Of a stretch of DNA of 64,000 nucleotides, positions 21,858 to 32,897 are shown piece after piece. How positions within the stretch are numbered: the stretch's first letter is position 1; each line of letters begins with the position of its first letter. This DNA is from Arachis hypogaea (lineage: Eukaryota; Streptophyta; Magnoliopsida; Fabales; Fabaceae), in the NCBI RefSeq assembly GCF_003086295.3, contig NC_092047.1, forward strand, positions 117,654,449 to 117,718,448, in the 5' to 3' direction. The position numbers and the translations under genes are program-made. Below the pieces are notes generated by a model. That model saw only the letters and a program-made list of their open reading frames with translations. It made no database searches and had not been told where the DNA came from.

Positions 21858-23481
21858 TCATGCAAGTGTTCTTAACCAACCAAGCAACCTAAGCAGCATG
21901 GTATCCATAACTGATGACTTCTTCTCCAACCCTGATTGAAAAACAGATTCAAGGTGAAGGTACGAAAATCCAAGCAAAAGAAAGCCACATGCCAATGGTC
22001 TATTTCCATTTTCTATTTTTATTTCTAGTGTTTTATGCTTTTCTAAAATTTCATGGGAAAACAAATAGAAAAAAAAAAACAAAATTTAAAAAAGAAAGCT
22101 GTTTAGATAAAATGAAAATGTTTCATATTATCCCTTTTTCTAATATATATATATAACAAAGACACAGTATCTTATCTTCACATTTTCTTACATTTCAAGA
22201 GTTTAACTTCAATGTAAAAGTAGACTGCATATTACTGTTAGCCTTTGTTCCCTAATTTTTCTTCTTTCACACCAAAAAACACATAATATCGAAATCAGTA
22301 AATTATATCCTGATTCTGTTATCTCTTTCTCACCATGTGTACTAAAAGTCTAAAATTAACATGAGCAAAGATGCAACTATAAATTTGATTGGTAGTAATT
22401 AGAAAAGCATAATAGAAAATGTGAAACTCATTGAGTCATTGTATATTCAATTTCAAAGGGAAGTTCTAGCTTACCAATATCTGCAGCAACTCGATGAGCA
22501 CACATGACTCCAGAGAAAGCAACTGCAATAACACCTTGTCCAGGGAAGCAGCTATCACCCACACAGTAAAGACCATTTACGCCCTGAAGGTTTAATTAAC
22601 ATATCACTTACTTTAATCACTCAGTTCTACGAGTATAATGGATTGTTCTAGAATCGAACCTATTACTAACTTTCGGAAGTAAAAACTTACCGTGGTATTG
22701 AATGGCATTCCCAGTAATCCCTTTGGAGTTTTGCGAGGCATTGGTCCGTAAGTTCCATCAACACGAGCTAGGTACCGCCAGTGTGTCTTTGGTGTCCCTA
22801 CCTACAATGGGGCCTTACAATTTCAAAAAGAACATACACATAATAATATTACATAACTTAGAATCAAATACTAAAAAAGAAATGTTATATGCATTGTTAA
22901 GAGAGTGTTTTCTCCATATAAACAGATAATTCAAACATTAATACATAATAGCACCCATGCTTCTTTATGCAACCAACACCACCAATGGGGTAGTTAATCC
23001 CCTCAAAGTGCCTATCGCATAGAACCTAGAGGCCAAAAAAAAAAAAAAATTCAAACACCAAAGCAAGAAATGAAAACATGCAGTCAGCCACTATACTTGA
23101 TAGCAGATAGCTGAGTGTTAATTTTGTATTTAAATTTTTTGTTTTGTCCACAACTTTCTTTGAAATACACTTTGGAGACTATGATAAGAACATTGCTTAA
23201 ACTGCAAGTAGCAGCAAGATAGGTCAACAGATTTACCATGCTTGCATTGATCATTAGGGTCTGCAAAGCATTGACTGTGCTCACTAAAAAACACTGCAAT
23301 GACAGAGTTTTTATGAAGTAAAATTACTGATCACGGCCAACAGAGTTGAAAAATAATGCAGTGATTAAACTTCAGATTAAGTAAGTTGTTTCATCTACCT
23401 CAACATCTATGTAAGACAACAACTGTGGATCTTTAATGTACTTCCTAGCTATGTCCCCAGCATTCTGAGGCAAATAATAAG
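21858..23481 (-). pseudogene. Carotenoid isomerase (CRTISO) pseudogene, internal deletion
   Basis: Minus-strand exons of a plant prolycopene isomerase can be read with intact splice sites. These are 23399-23481 ([20 protein letters not shown]), 23237-23293 (CFLVSTVNALQ), a piece at about 22966-23025 ([15 protein letters not shown]), 22691-22801 ([19 protein letters not shown]), 22475-22583 ([15 protein letters not shown], the C-terminal FAD-binding motif) and 21858-21931 (GLEKKSSVMD to the stop). The exons for the [11 protein letters not shown] to LEKKLFPGL region, present at 63369-64000, are missing. The [10 protein letters not shown] exon runs directly into intron-like sequence at about 22966, so an internal deletion has destroyed the gene. 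The 5' third is also absent. It is a passenger of the CNL duplication. Confidence 0.85.
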
Positions 23482-23872
23482 CTGCCATATTATAATACAT
23501 CAGAGAAGTCGACACTAGACCGTACCAAAATATTAATGGAATGCTCAAAATTTGGAGGGAGCTCAAAAGGTGAGATGATTAAGGAAAACTTTTATCAGAA
23601 GTAGTACAATAATATCTAGCATGACACACTCACTATTTAAAATATATAGTCTACCAGCATAAACACAAAAAATACACCAAACATAATCTCCACAATAACA
23701 CCCTTTGCTTTGTTCAAGACATAATGCTCAAACGTTTTGAATTTTTATAGAAAATGGTATAGTCGAAAATCAAACGTTTTGAATTTTTTTAGACTCAAAA
23801 TTCTAATTTCTATGTATAAATTGAGCAATCTACTAGCAGAAGAAGCTAACACTTGATACTAAATTTTGGCAG

Positions 23873-24092
23873 AGTTCCCATATTCATTTCTTGGATCCGG
23901 TACATGTCTTTCAATTACCACACCTACAAACTGCTGCTAAAGGTGCAATATGAACACCTAACTCCAGTTGTAAACGGGATCAAAATTGACAGTGGTTTGA
24001 CAGAGGTTGCTGCTCTGATAGCCATGGTTTTCGGCTACCGGTTCTTGGCTTATCTTTCCTTGCGGCGGATGAAGCTTCAATCCGGAGCATGA
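23873..24092 (+). pseudogene. ABCG half-transporter last exon, copy 2
   Basis: An open exon from an acceptor GGCAG at 23872 through [20 protein letters not shown], then [19 protein letters not shown], ending RRMKLQSGA and TGA. This is the last transmembrane segment and C-terminus of an ABCG half-transporter of the ABCG21-like type. The frame is undamaged, but no other exon lies upstream: the preceding 400 bases are spacer and the minus-strand CRTISO relic. It is therefore an isolated exon. The conserved 3' UTR continues to about 24230. Confidence 0.8.
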
Positions 24093-25722
24093 GATCATTG
24101 ATCCAAGCATAACAAGAAGTAGCCTGGATTGGAAGAAAGTGCTTCCATTTTGCATGAAGAGTGATATTGGATGAATGCTCAAATTGTAAAGAGGACTACA
24201 TTGATGTGTTACTGTCCAAAGTTGTATATATTGATTCTAATTTACCATGTTCACAACACCACAAATGCATGCTATATTTTATCATAGGCACATCAATGTC
24301 TGTAGAATTCAGGTTTTTTTTTTTTTTTTTTTGGAAACTGTTTTAAGTCTGAAAATGTTAAATAGACTGAAGCTTGTGACTAATGTAGTGAAATTAGAGG
24401 AGTGTTAACTGTTTGTTGCTACACTTAGTCAAAGTTTCAAACCAAAAGCATAGCTATAATTTGGTCATAAGTTTAGGTCCTTTCCCAATAAATTTGGATA
24501 GAATTTATGTACATGAACTATTTTTGTAGAATTTAACTTGGTAGGTTAACTAATTGAGTCTTTTCTCTTTCTTTCTTCGTTCCTTTTTCTTTGATGGGTG
24601 AAAAACAAGAAACAAATTATTTAAAACTCATTGATATCATCTCCCTAATATTTAGTTGACTTTCATTACATAATCAAGTCACATCATGTTCACTTATATG
24701 TACAATGAAGCATCATGGTGGTGCCTTGAGGACCAAACTATCCCATAGTTATTTCTTACTAGTGTTCCAGTGCATAAAAGAGAACAGAGAACATGGCAAA
24801 ATATGCTGCAATTAAACCACCATAAGAAGTGATTGCGCATTCTTGTTAACCATATACAAGAACAACTTAAGTTGAAAATATACAACATTTTTCCATCTTA
24901 TGTTTTTTCCAGCAAAGTAACCCCTCAACCAAGGACTCTCCGGCATAGCCATCAAGGCCTTGGTCAAGGCCCAGCCTCTATTCCCTTTCGGCATTGCCAT
25001 CAAGGAATAGGACTGTGAACAAAAACATCTATAACTGAATATTCTGTTCATCAAGTACAACTAAGTTAGCCCTTTCCATCTTACACTTAATCACACATTA
25101 CTTACTGACACGTGTATTAGTCAAAGGAAAGCATAGAGCACAAATTATACACCAGAATCAGTGAGTGAAGAACATTTGTAATTCAAACTCAGATAAAATT
25201 GAAATCTCGGTGACCATGAAATCAGGTTTCTTTAAGGCATGCTAACCACTTCCTTGGAAGCAGTTGCAGTAAGACTCCCATTCTCCAGTCTCCAGGAGAG
25301 TTTCCATTTGGCATTCTCAATGACCTTGAACTTCCCATTATACCGTATACTTCGCCATGGTAAATTTTATCATCTTATCAATAGAACAAGAGAAAAAGCT
25401 GCAGTATCGTAATATCAGCATTCAGCAGAAAAAAATTGGAAAAAATATAGGAGAAAGAAGTGAGGCAATGTGGGTGCTTACTTGTTGGCTCGATGGATAT
25501 GCTGTATGAGAATGTATAAAGCATCAACTGTGTTGGTAAGGAATGATATAAGACATTAATAAGAATGAAGAGTAAGAATACTGTAATGCAGAAGAAGAAT
25601 GAAAAACTAGTGAGCCACTTTATATGCAGAGTATTAATCTTAGTGCAAAAAACAAATGTATTTGGGGAAAAACAGAATAATGTTGTGTGAGAGAGAAGCA
25701 GTTACCTGTTGAAGTTGTTGGA
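24093..25722. other. Spacer with repeated relics
   Basis: ABCG 3' UTR and AT-rich spacer. At 24940-25020 on the minus strand lies one copy of the MAMPKG/GYFAG relic, and at 25190-25350 one copy of the KFKVIENAKWKLSW relic; both are described under findings. Leftward-transcribed CNL 3' UTR with the CAG|GTAACT donor occupies the last 25 bases or so. Confidence 0.5.
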
Positions 25723-27155
25723 TTACCAAATCCATCTGCTATCAACTTGAATGGCGGGGATGTGGGAGATTTTGGGCCAAAGCTGTGGATCCTTCATCTG
25801 ACATCGATAGCCCAGCAAAGGGCTTTGAATGATGGTGAGTTTTATTAGAGAGGCAGGCAGCTTTTCTCCCTCGATATTCTCCAGCTTCGGACAGTACTCA
25901 ATAGATAATTGTTGGAGGGAGGTGAGGTGGGCAAGTCCCTTGCATTCCAACGTCTCCACACTTTTCATGCCATACAGTCTGAGAGACTCAAGGGAGGCAG
26001 GCAACCAACCTTCTTTTGGGAGGCAATTCATACTCTCGTCGTATCCACCAAAAATGGTAAGATGAGTAAGCCCATGAAATTGCGAATTCATGAATGCTGC
26101 ACTGCTCACTAGCTTCTCGCTATAGCTGATCTCAAGAGATCTCAGGCTATGGTGTGGATCGCCTGTTGCTGACAACTCGATCTCTGGGCATTCCAGTAAT
26201 GTGAGATGCTCTAGCTGAGGTGCTGCCATCCATAGCGTCGACACGGACTTCAAACTCCTACACTCGCAGATATTTAAATAACGGAGAGATGAAAGAGAGC
26301 GTGACACCACAATACACTCCATCTTTTCAGACTTTCCGATAAAAACACTCACGAGATTTGGAAAGGCATCCAACAACGAGAAGGATGTAATTGAATCACA
26401 GCTGTTATGTATTGATAGTTCCTGCAGCGAGTGATGTTGCCCATCCATTTCGAATTCTAATTCTCTGCATTCCTGAATCGTCAAGCGTTGTAGTGATGGG
26501 GGAATAGCACTCACTGGAAACCATATGTGGGAGGAACAATTTGAGATCCATAAAGAAGTGAGGCAAGTCAGTTGCGTGTTGGTAATGGCCTCCACCACGG
26601 ACCCCACTAGATTCTTTCCTGAAATTGAAAGACTGGTAATCGCAGGAGCCCTTGGAACACAACAACTCAGCTCATCGCACTTGTCAATCTGAAGTGATTG
26701 CAAAGATGATAGATGAATGGGCAAATCTCCTCTCAACGACGGACACTTCCTTATCGTAAGCTCCCTAAGTCGAGGAAATGCATTCAACACCATTGAACGC
26801 CACTCCTTCCAGCAAGGCATTGACTTAAACAAAAGAGTTTCAAGCTTTTGAAATGGTGGTGTCTTCACACAAGATTCATCGTTCTGGAAAAAGTAAAACT
26901 CAGCACCCACAATCCCCACACTTTCAAATTTTGAAATTTCAAGGTGCTTCAAAGAGGGCAATTGTCCAAGTGAAGGAAGCATACAACAATTCCTGCAACC
27001 ATCCAGCATTATTTTGGTGATGTTGCGGTAGGAAGAATGTCCCAACCAATCTGGAAAGGTTGTACCCCTGTAACCATAGATATATAACTCTTTCAAATTA
27101 GTGTGAGGTCGTAACTTGTCAAGTATATCTCTTTCCATCTGGGAATCAACTGTAT
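25723..27155 (-). pseudogene. Truncated CNL: LRR domain only
   Basis: About 477 codons matching the C-terminal 40 percent of the full CNLs. It starts abruptly at VDSQMERDILDKL and ends WPKISHIPAIQVDSRWIW. The homology begins near 27152; the ATG at 27186 lies in unrelated sequence, so no native start, coiled coil or NB-ARC is present. The LRR frame has no stop or frameshift, unusual for an old fragment. It is closest to the 36343 copy in the SATGDP and YSEKLVSS region. The 3' UTR splice donor is also kept. It could serve as donor sequence for gene conversion; as a gene it is broken. Confidence 0.85.
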
Positions 27156-27966
27156 CAATATCAATGCTAAGTATCATCAATATCATTATCCACTTTTACA
27201 TTTATTTACTTCTCACCTACCATTCACAGTTTTATATACCAAAAACAAATGTTATATGCATAATGTTGTATCTTATATGTATGATTTTCCTTCTGGTATA
27301 AAAAATAATCAATAAACAATGAAGTAAAAAAATATTTATCTTTTATACCATTAAAAAATAGTACAATACAATTTTTCCTTTTTTTTAAAAAAAAAGAACT
27401 TCTCTATTCTCATTTTACTAGACAAATATAGTGTTAATTCATGTCACATGCATATGCTCCCTTTTTAATTATAGTTTCAACATAAATCTGTTTTTTAAAT
27501 AAGACGTTCCATTTCTATTTTGTTAATTATATGTATAAAGATAAAACACAAAAACAATTTATTTACAATGTTGCACTCTTTCTGCACAGAATTTTGTTGT
27601 TGCCTGCCTTAGTTTAGATTAGCTTATTGTGTGTCAAAACCAACAATCTTCAAAATATACTGAAAGCTGATTAATCTTTGTTAAGTTGGATTAATCCACT
27701 ATAGAGAATTTCCAACATATTTTATTTTTTATTTTCTTTTTTGGGATTAATTTAAAATAACAAGAACTGAACTACTTTTACAAATCTCTTCATATAACAT
27801 TGATCATTTACAGTTTACACTTCACAGCAAATCCCTCCATCCCCAATATAATACAACAACAAATATATACTTTTTTATTGTCTTGTTCTTCAGTGAAGCA
27901 ATCCTATAATGAAAATTGAGCTGATACAAAAGTTATCAGAATCTGAGATGTTAACTATATTATGCC
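27156..27966. other. AT-rich spacer
   Basis: No coding signal. From about 27650 the sequence parallels 21540-21857 (the region just downstream of the CRTISO last exon). Confidence 0.5.
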
Positions 27967-28045
27967 TCATGCAAGTATTCTTAACCAACCAAGCAACCTA
28001 AGAAGCATGGTATCCATAACTGGTGACCTTTTACTCCAACAAACC
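27967..28045 (-). pseudogene. CRTISO last-exon relic
   Basis: Matches the last CRTISO exon ([15 protein letters not shown] and stop at 27967-27969), with the acceptor CAAGCAG kept. Five extra bases after the acceptor break the frame. No other CRTISO exon is recognisable nearby. Confidence 0.75.
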
Positions 28046-30117
28046 CTGCTTGAAAAACAGATTCAAGATGGAGGCAGGAAAATCCAAGCAAAACAAGAAC
28101 AAAACTCCAATAGTCTGTTTTCTTGCTGTTTCCATTTTCTACTTTTATTTTCAGTGTTCTGCATTTCTAGGATTCTGTGGGGAAAAAAATAGAAGATTAA
28201 AATAAAAAACAAAGTCTTTAGAATATACGAAAATGTTTTATATTATCCTAATTGTACCTGAAAATAAGCCAGTATCTTATATGATCTCTTAGGAGTAGTT
28301 TAGATTTTCTTATATTCCATGAGTTTATACTTGTGTATGACAACAATTCATATCAATTTACACAACTTCATATTACTATCAGCCTGTGTTCTCTCAAACA
28401 CAATCTCAAAAACGCTAAACTATATATCTTGATTCCATTATCTACTTTAGTATTGTGTACTAAAAGTCTTTGAGAAAAGGTGCAGGCTACATAAGAGAGT
28501 GTTTTCTCCATATAAACAGATAAGTCAAACATTAATACATAATAGCACCCATGCTTCTGTCTGCAATTACTTTTACCCACCAATAATGATGCCATTTATT
28601 CATCTGCAATTTTCTTTTACCCACCAATTTGTTGCGCAAGTTTAATTGCTTGAAGTTTATACTAATCTTGATGTTAGAGAAAAGAGATATATCTGTATAC
28701 AGCACCGAATATGCCGCAATTAATAAATAGAATCTAAACCACTTTTAGAAACCAAAAAACATTACTTGCCTTATTTTGAGAGAAATAAGCAATAAATAGT
28801 GTCTAGCGATGGTTGTGTCACAAGAACATCTTGAGTATGACAACATCTTTCCATCTTACACTTAATCACACATTACTTACTGACATTCTGACATATGAAC
28901 TTCTAAAAGAAAAGGAAAGCATAGAGCACAAATAGTGAGTGAAGAACATTTGTAATTCAAACTCAGAACAAATGAGGATCTCAGTGACCAACTGATCATT
29001 ATATCAGGTTCCTATATTGAGTTTCCTATATGAGCTGTATCCTTCAAGGCTATACCATACACTTGCCCCATGGTAGATTCATCATCTTATCAACAGAACA
29101 AGAGAAAAAAAAGCTTTCAGTGTTGTATAAGACTTCAGTGTACAAGTTGTCAGCAGCAAAAGTTACTTGGAAAAAGATACAAGAAATAAATGATGCAATG
29201 CGGGTGCAATAACAGAAGTTCTCTTTGTCTGCATAGGAAAACTACATGAGAATGTAAACCATGGATGTAAGGAATGATATGACACACTGACAGCACTAAC
29301 AGCAGTAAGGAGTTAGAATATACCCCTTTACTTTGATCCACTATGAAAGTTCCCTTTGTCGATACGGGATCAGTTCAGCTGTAGAATCAGCTTTACAAAT
29401 TCGAGTTACTCTACATAACTGTAAGGATACTCAGATGAAGTTGAAGAGTATTATAAAGGCTACAAGGATTAGACAATTTTTTTCTCAGGCATTAATTGAC
29501 ATTTTCACTATCGGATTTCAGGCCAGACTACTCTTCTTTATAGCTGTCTTCTGGGGATTCTTCCTTGTTTTCACTGCAATATTCTGTTGAGTTTGAATTG
29601 ATTTCGGGTACATTAATATTGGGTTAAAAGTCCAAGTGTGGTTTAATGTGTACGTTAGTATTATAGGTCCAATACTTCATTTATCAGCCCACATCATGAA
29701 GAATCAGAAAAACACCTCCCTAAGCTCTTGGCAAAGATGAATGGCTGTCTGGGGAATCTGATTCTACCATGACATTCATAAAGCCTTATTAAAGAAACAG
29801 TTGGGAGGCCATAGAAAATGGCAAAATGCCCCAAAGTTCCGCAAGCACTAAAGGCTATATAGAAGTCGCAAAAATGGCAAAAATAAATACATTTGCAATC
29901 TCACAATCACCAAGGAACACCAATTTATAGGAATAAAAAATCTACCACTTTTTTCCCAGTGAGATTGATATTCAAAAGCCTTCGAGACAGTAATATATAC
30001 TGCCTAGCTAGCAGCTTGTCTCCATACAGTAGCATTGTAGAAATTTGTAAATATATTGAAAGGAAAAGTATAGGTAGACAATTATTAAACTACTTAGCTC
30101 ATGACAATAATAAAGAA
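28046..30117. other. Spacer between CRTISO relic and STP element
   Basis: Mostly AT-rich. The stretch 28490-28570 repeats the CRTISO-intron segment at 22915-22970, and 29020-29100 repeats part of the decayed relic (HLPHG region). A short plus-strand hydrophobic frame at 29333-29590 (ends FWGFFLVFTAIFC) is not recognised and its first third belongs to the duplicated spacer, so I do not call it a gene. Confidence 0.45.
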
Positions 30118-30321
30118 GTCTCGTGACCTACAAATTCAGCCCAACAGAATACATAAATTCAATTACAATTTTAGTTTTTATTATCTTATCTTGTCTTATA
30201 TTTATCTTATTTTTATTTTCTTTTATCTTTCATAAGACAATGCTTTATATATACTTAGTTTTACCTTCATAGTTTACAATTCAATCAATCAACAATCAAT
30301 AAAATTTCTTCATCTTTTCTT
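30118..30321. repeat. Left terminal inverted repeat of the STP element
   Basis: About 204 bases, rich in TTATCTTAT, ending in a poly-T run at 30318-30333. It is complementary to 32177-32404 with scattered mismatches and short indels. Confidence 0.8.
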
Positions 30322-30375
30322 TTTTTTTTTTTTAAGGATTTATAAAATTTTCTTAAGATTCATAGAATATCAAAG

Positions 30376-30597
30376 AATCAATAACAACCAGACAAAAACA
30401 AACCTAAACCAATAATAAACAGTAAACCAAAGAAATAAAAAAGATAAGAATATTTATAGAATCCTAAACTTTGAGAATCTGGCGCATCAATAACAACCAG
30501 ACAAAAACAAACCTAAACCAATAATAAACAGTAAACCAAAGAAATAGAAAAGATAAGAATATTTATGGAATCCTAAACTTGAGAATCTGGCGCAGCA
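30376..30597. repeat. Tandem duplication of the STP 3' end
   Basis: Two tandem copies of about 110 bases (about 30376-30486 and 30487-30597) differ at only a few positions. Each holds the last codons (AAPDSQ-like GCGCCAGATTCTCAA) and the adjoining 3' UTR. The copy nearer the gene supplies the real stop codon (30573-30575). Confidence 0.85.
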
Positions 30598-32123
30598 ATC
30601 TTGTTCTTTTGAGCAGAGGACTTGACGAATTTGTTCCAATAAGGATGATTCTCCCACACAAGAGAAATTTCTTCAATGGGAACACCCTTTGTCTCTGGCA
30701 AGAACTTGTAGATAAAGATACTCATAACAATCACAAAGAATGCAAAGAAGATGAAGAGCCCGAACTTCATATGGCACAACATTGAAGTGAAAACTTGGGC
30801 AATGGCAAAGGTGAAGATCATATTAACCGAAACGTTGACGCTCTGAGCTGCCGATCGAACTTCAAGCGGGAATATTTCACTGGGTACCAACCATCCTAGT
30901 GGACCCCACGACCATGCGAATCCCGCCACGTAGACACATATGAATACCACAACAGTTAGGGCAAACCACTTGGGAAGAACTCCAGGGTTTCCATCTGTTC
31001 CAAATTTGCTACCTATTGCAGCTGCGATCACAAGCTGACATATAAACATTTGAGCACCACCTTCGAGAAAAAGCTTTCGTCTGCCAACCTTGTCAACGGT
31101 AAAGATGGAAACAAGGGTGGCAAGGGCGTTACAACCTCCGGTAATCATGGCAGACATAAGGGAAGCAGTTCCACCAAAGCCAATAGTTTTGAACAAAACA
31201 GGAGCATAGAATGTGATGACATTCATGCCAGTGAGTTGTTGGAAGAAGGGAATGGCTATGGCCATGGTGAGGTGAGGCCTGTACTCACTTTTGAGCAAAG
31301 AAGACCAAGGATGCTTGACCTGTTTGGAGGCTTCACTGGCAGCAACAAGATCCTTAAACTCCTCGTCAACATCATTGGTTCCACGAATCTTGATTAGTTC
31401 CTCCTTGGCCTTCTCAGCTTGTCCACGCTCGATCAACGAGTTTGGTGAGTCAGGAAGAAACATTGCACCGATGATGATCATTATTGCAGGGACTCCTGCC
31501 AAACCTAAGCTATAGCGCCACCCTTCTCCGTTCTCCATCTTGGCAAAAAGGTAGTTCAGAATATTGGCAACAAAAATGCCAATGGTGATTGCCAATTGAA
31601 ACAACATGTTAAGTGCTCCTCTGTATTTGTATGGAGCAACCTCGGACACGTAGATCGGCACAGACTGATTGGCGCATCCGATTCCAAAACCTAGCAACAT
31701 GCGGCCAACAATAAGCATCCAAACTTGCTGGGCGAAGCCGTTCAAAGCTGCACCGGCGAGAAAGAGAACACCGCCGGAGATCATGGTGAGGCGCCTACCG
31801 AAGGCTCGAGTTACCTTGGATGCAAAGATTGAGGCCACAAGAGCAGCCAAATAGAGAGAGGAAGTGAAGAGTGTGAGCACTTGGCTATCAAATTTACAAT
31901 ATTGGTTATCAGTGGGCTTAATGTTGTGTTCCTTTGCGTACACATCAGGGAAGAATTTCTTTAGAAAAGGATCCATGGAGGTGACTCCACCTGAAATGCC
32001 TAAGTCATATCCAAAGATAAGACCTCCAAATGCAGCGGTGACACATGTTATGAAGACTCTGAAAGTGAGTTTTCCGGGATAGTTCTTTTCGGAAGACCCC
32101 TTCTCTATGAAACCACCCGCCAT
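30573..32123 (-). CDS. STP-family sugar/H+ symporter, intronless
   Basis: 516 residues from the ATG of MAGGFIEKG; an upstream in-frame GTG is not credible. It is a plasma-membrane hexose/proton symporter of the major facilitator superfamily, plant STP clade, family length about 510-530. Visible marks are [15 protein letters not shown] (33-47, with Asp40), GRR (109-111), [16 protein letters not shown] (154-169), [11 protein letters not shown] (224-234), QQLTGMNV (295-302), DKVGRR (344-349), [15 protein letters not shown] (414-428) and PETKG (476-480). Cys76 and Cys450 fit the pair that forms the extracellular lid disulfide in STP10. Twelve membrane segments are expected. The frame is intact. 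Most plant STP genes contain introns, so an intronless copy suggests retroposition. It lies between long inverted repeats, unlike its CNL neighbours. Confidence 0.93.
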   Translation of the reverse strand: MAGGFIEKGSSEKNYPGKLTFRVFITCVTAAFGGLIFGYDLGISGGVTSMDPFLKKFFPDVYAKEHNIKPTDNQYCKFDSQVLTLFTSSLYLAALVASIFASKVTRAFGRRLTMISGGVLFLAGAALNGFAQQVWMLIVGRMLLGFGIGCANQSVPIYVSEVAPYKYRGALNMLFQLAITIGIFVANILNYLFAKMENGEGWRYSLGLAGVPAIMIIIGAMFLPDSPNSLIERGQAEKAKEELIKIRGTNDVDEEFKDLVAASEASKQVKHPWSSLLKSEYRPHLTMAIAIPFFQQLTGMNVITFYAPVLFKTIGFGGTASLMSAMITGGCNALATLVSIFTVDKVGRRKLFLEGGAQMFICQLVIAAAIGSKFGTDGNPGVLPKWFALTVVVFICVYVAGFAWSWGPLGWLVPSEIFPLEVRSAAQSVNVSVNMIFTFAIAQVFTSMLCHMKFGLFIFFAFFVIVMSIFIYKFLPETKGVPIEEISLVWENHPYWNKFVKSSAQKNKIAAPDSQV

Positions 32124-32176
32124 TATTGTATTAGCTAACACAAGCGATCATTCAAAACGGAAAATAAAGAAAAAGG

Positions 32177-32404
32177 AAAGAAAAGATGAAGAAATTTTAT
32201 TGATCGTTGATTGATTGAATTGAATTGTAAACTATATAAAAGTAAAATTAAGAATATATAGAACATTGTCCTATGAAAGATAAAAGCAAATAAAGATAAG
32301 ATAAGAACAACTAAAGATAAGATAAAGATAAGATAAGATAATAAAGACTAAAATTATAATTGAATTTATGTATTCTGTTGGGTTGAATTTGTGGGGCACG
32401 AGAC
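32177..32404. repeat. Right terminal inverted repeat of the STP element
   Basis: About 228 bases lying upstream of the transporter start, so they would act as or overlap its promoter. On the minus strand there are TATA-like words (CTATATATT, TTATATAG) 60-100 bases upstream of the ATG and several TTATCTTATC (GATA-type) words. Confidence 0.8.
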
Positions 32405-32897
32405 TTTTTTTTATATTTATAGTTAAGATTAAGATTATAATGAACGTTTCTTTTTTATAACTTTTTTTTTGGTATAATTGTCTAATTCAATTGTTTATAG
32501 AGCTAGCTTTGTTGTTGAAAAATATCGCATATGTCTGTAATGATGATAGAAAATTCACATGACAAAAGGGTGATTCTCTGATCTCTGTTTCGCTATCAAT
32601 GTTAAGAATAATTTTAATGCAATAATATTATAATTATTTATTCAAATTTATTCCGTTAAATAACTATAACTATGTAAATAAAAATACAGAGGCAAAACAG
32701 GATACATACTTACCTGATTCTCTTCTTCCCTACTCTGTTCTGTTCTGGATTCAGAGGCAAAACACAAAAAATCTCATGCATAATCTGCTTTAAGGAAAAC
32801 ATCTAAAAGAATTTCTTTTCTGAAATCAACTTGATTCAACCCCCTTCTCAAGTTCTAGCATTACCGTCACATTCTCATTTCTCAAGAGCTAGCTATA
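32405..32897. other. Spacer
   Basis: AT-rich sequence with no gene signal, between the STP element and the ABCG relic. The word TAGACAATTAT occurs on the complement near 32480 and on the plus strand near 30075; it could be a decayed outward extension of the inverted repeats, but no target duplication supports this. Confidence 0.35.

Larger units (their letters stand above)
30118..32404. mobile_element. Pack-type TIR element carrying a sugar-transporter gene
   Basis: Inverted repeats of more than 200 bases flank a complete gene. The left arm runs from GTCTCGTGACC (30118) to about 30321 and the right arm is the complement of about 32177-32404 (ends GGGGCACGAGAC). The arms match over their whole length with small indels in a TTATCTTATC-rich stretch; both contain CCAACAGAATACATAAATTC and CAATAAAATTTCTTCATC. 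Long arms are typical of Mutator-like elements, and a non-transposase gene inside makes this Pack-MULE-like. I could not find a convincing target duplication, so the outer boundaries (and possibly A-rich extensions) remain open. Confidence 0.7.

Noticed and set aside
29333..29590. 85-codon plus-strand frame ending in a hydrophobic segment
   Set aside because: Its first part matches duplicated spacer at 52545-52610 that is not open, and no family is recognisable.
31050..32082. Plus-strand frames opposite the STP gene
   Set aside because: Shadows of a strongly supported minus-strand transporter.
30060..32490. Longer inverted repeats for the STP element, extending to TAGACAATTAT on both sides
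   Set aside because: Only 11 bases match, the intervening lengths differ, and no target duplication appears outside; kept as a possibility only.
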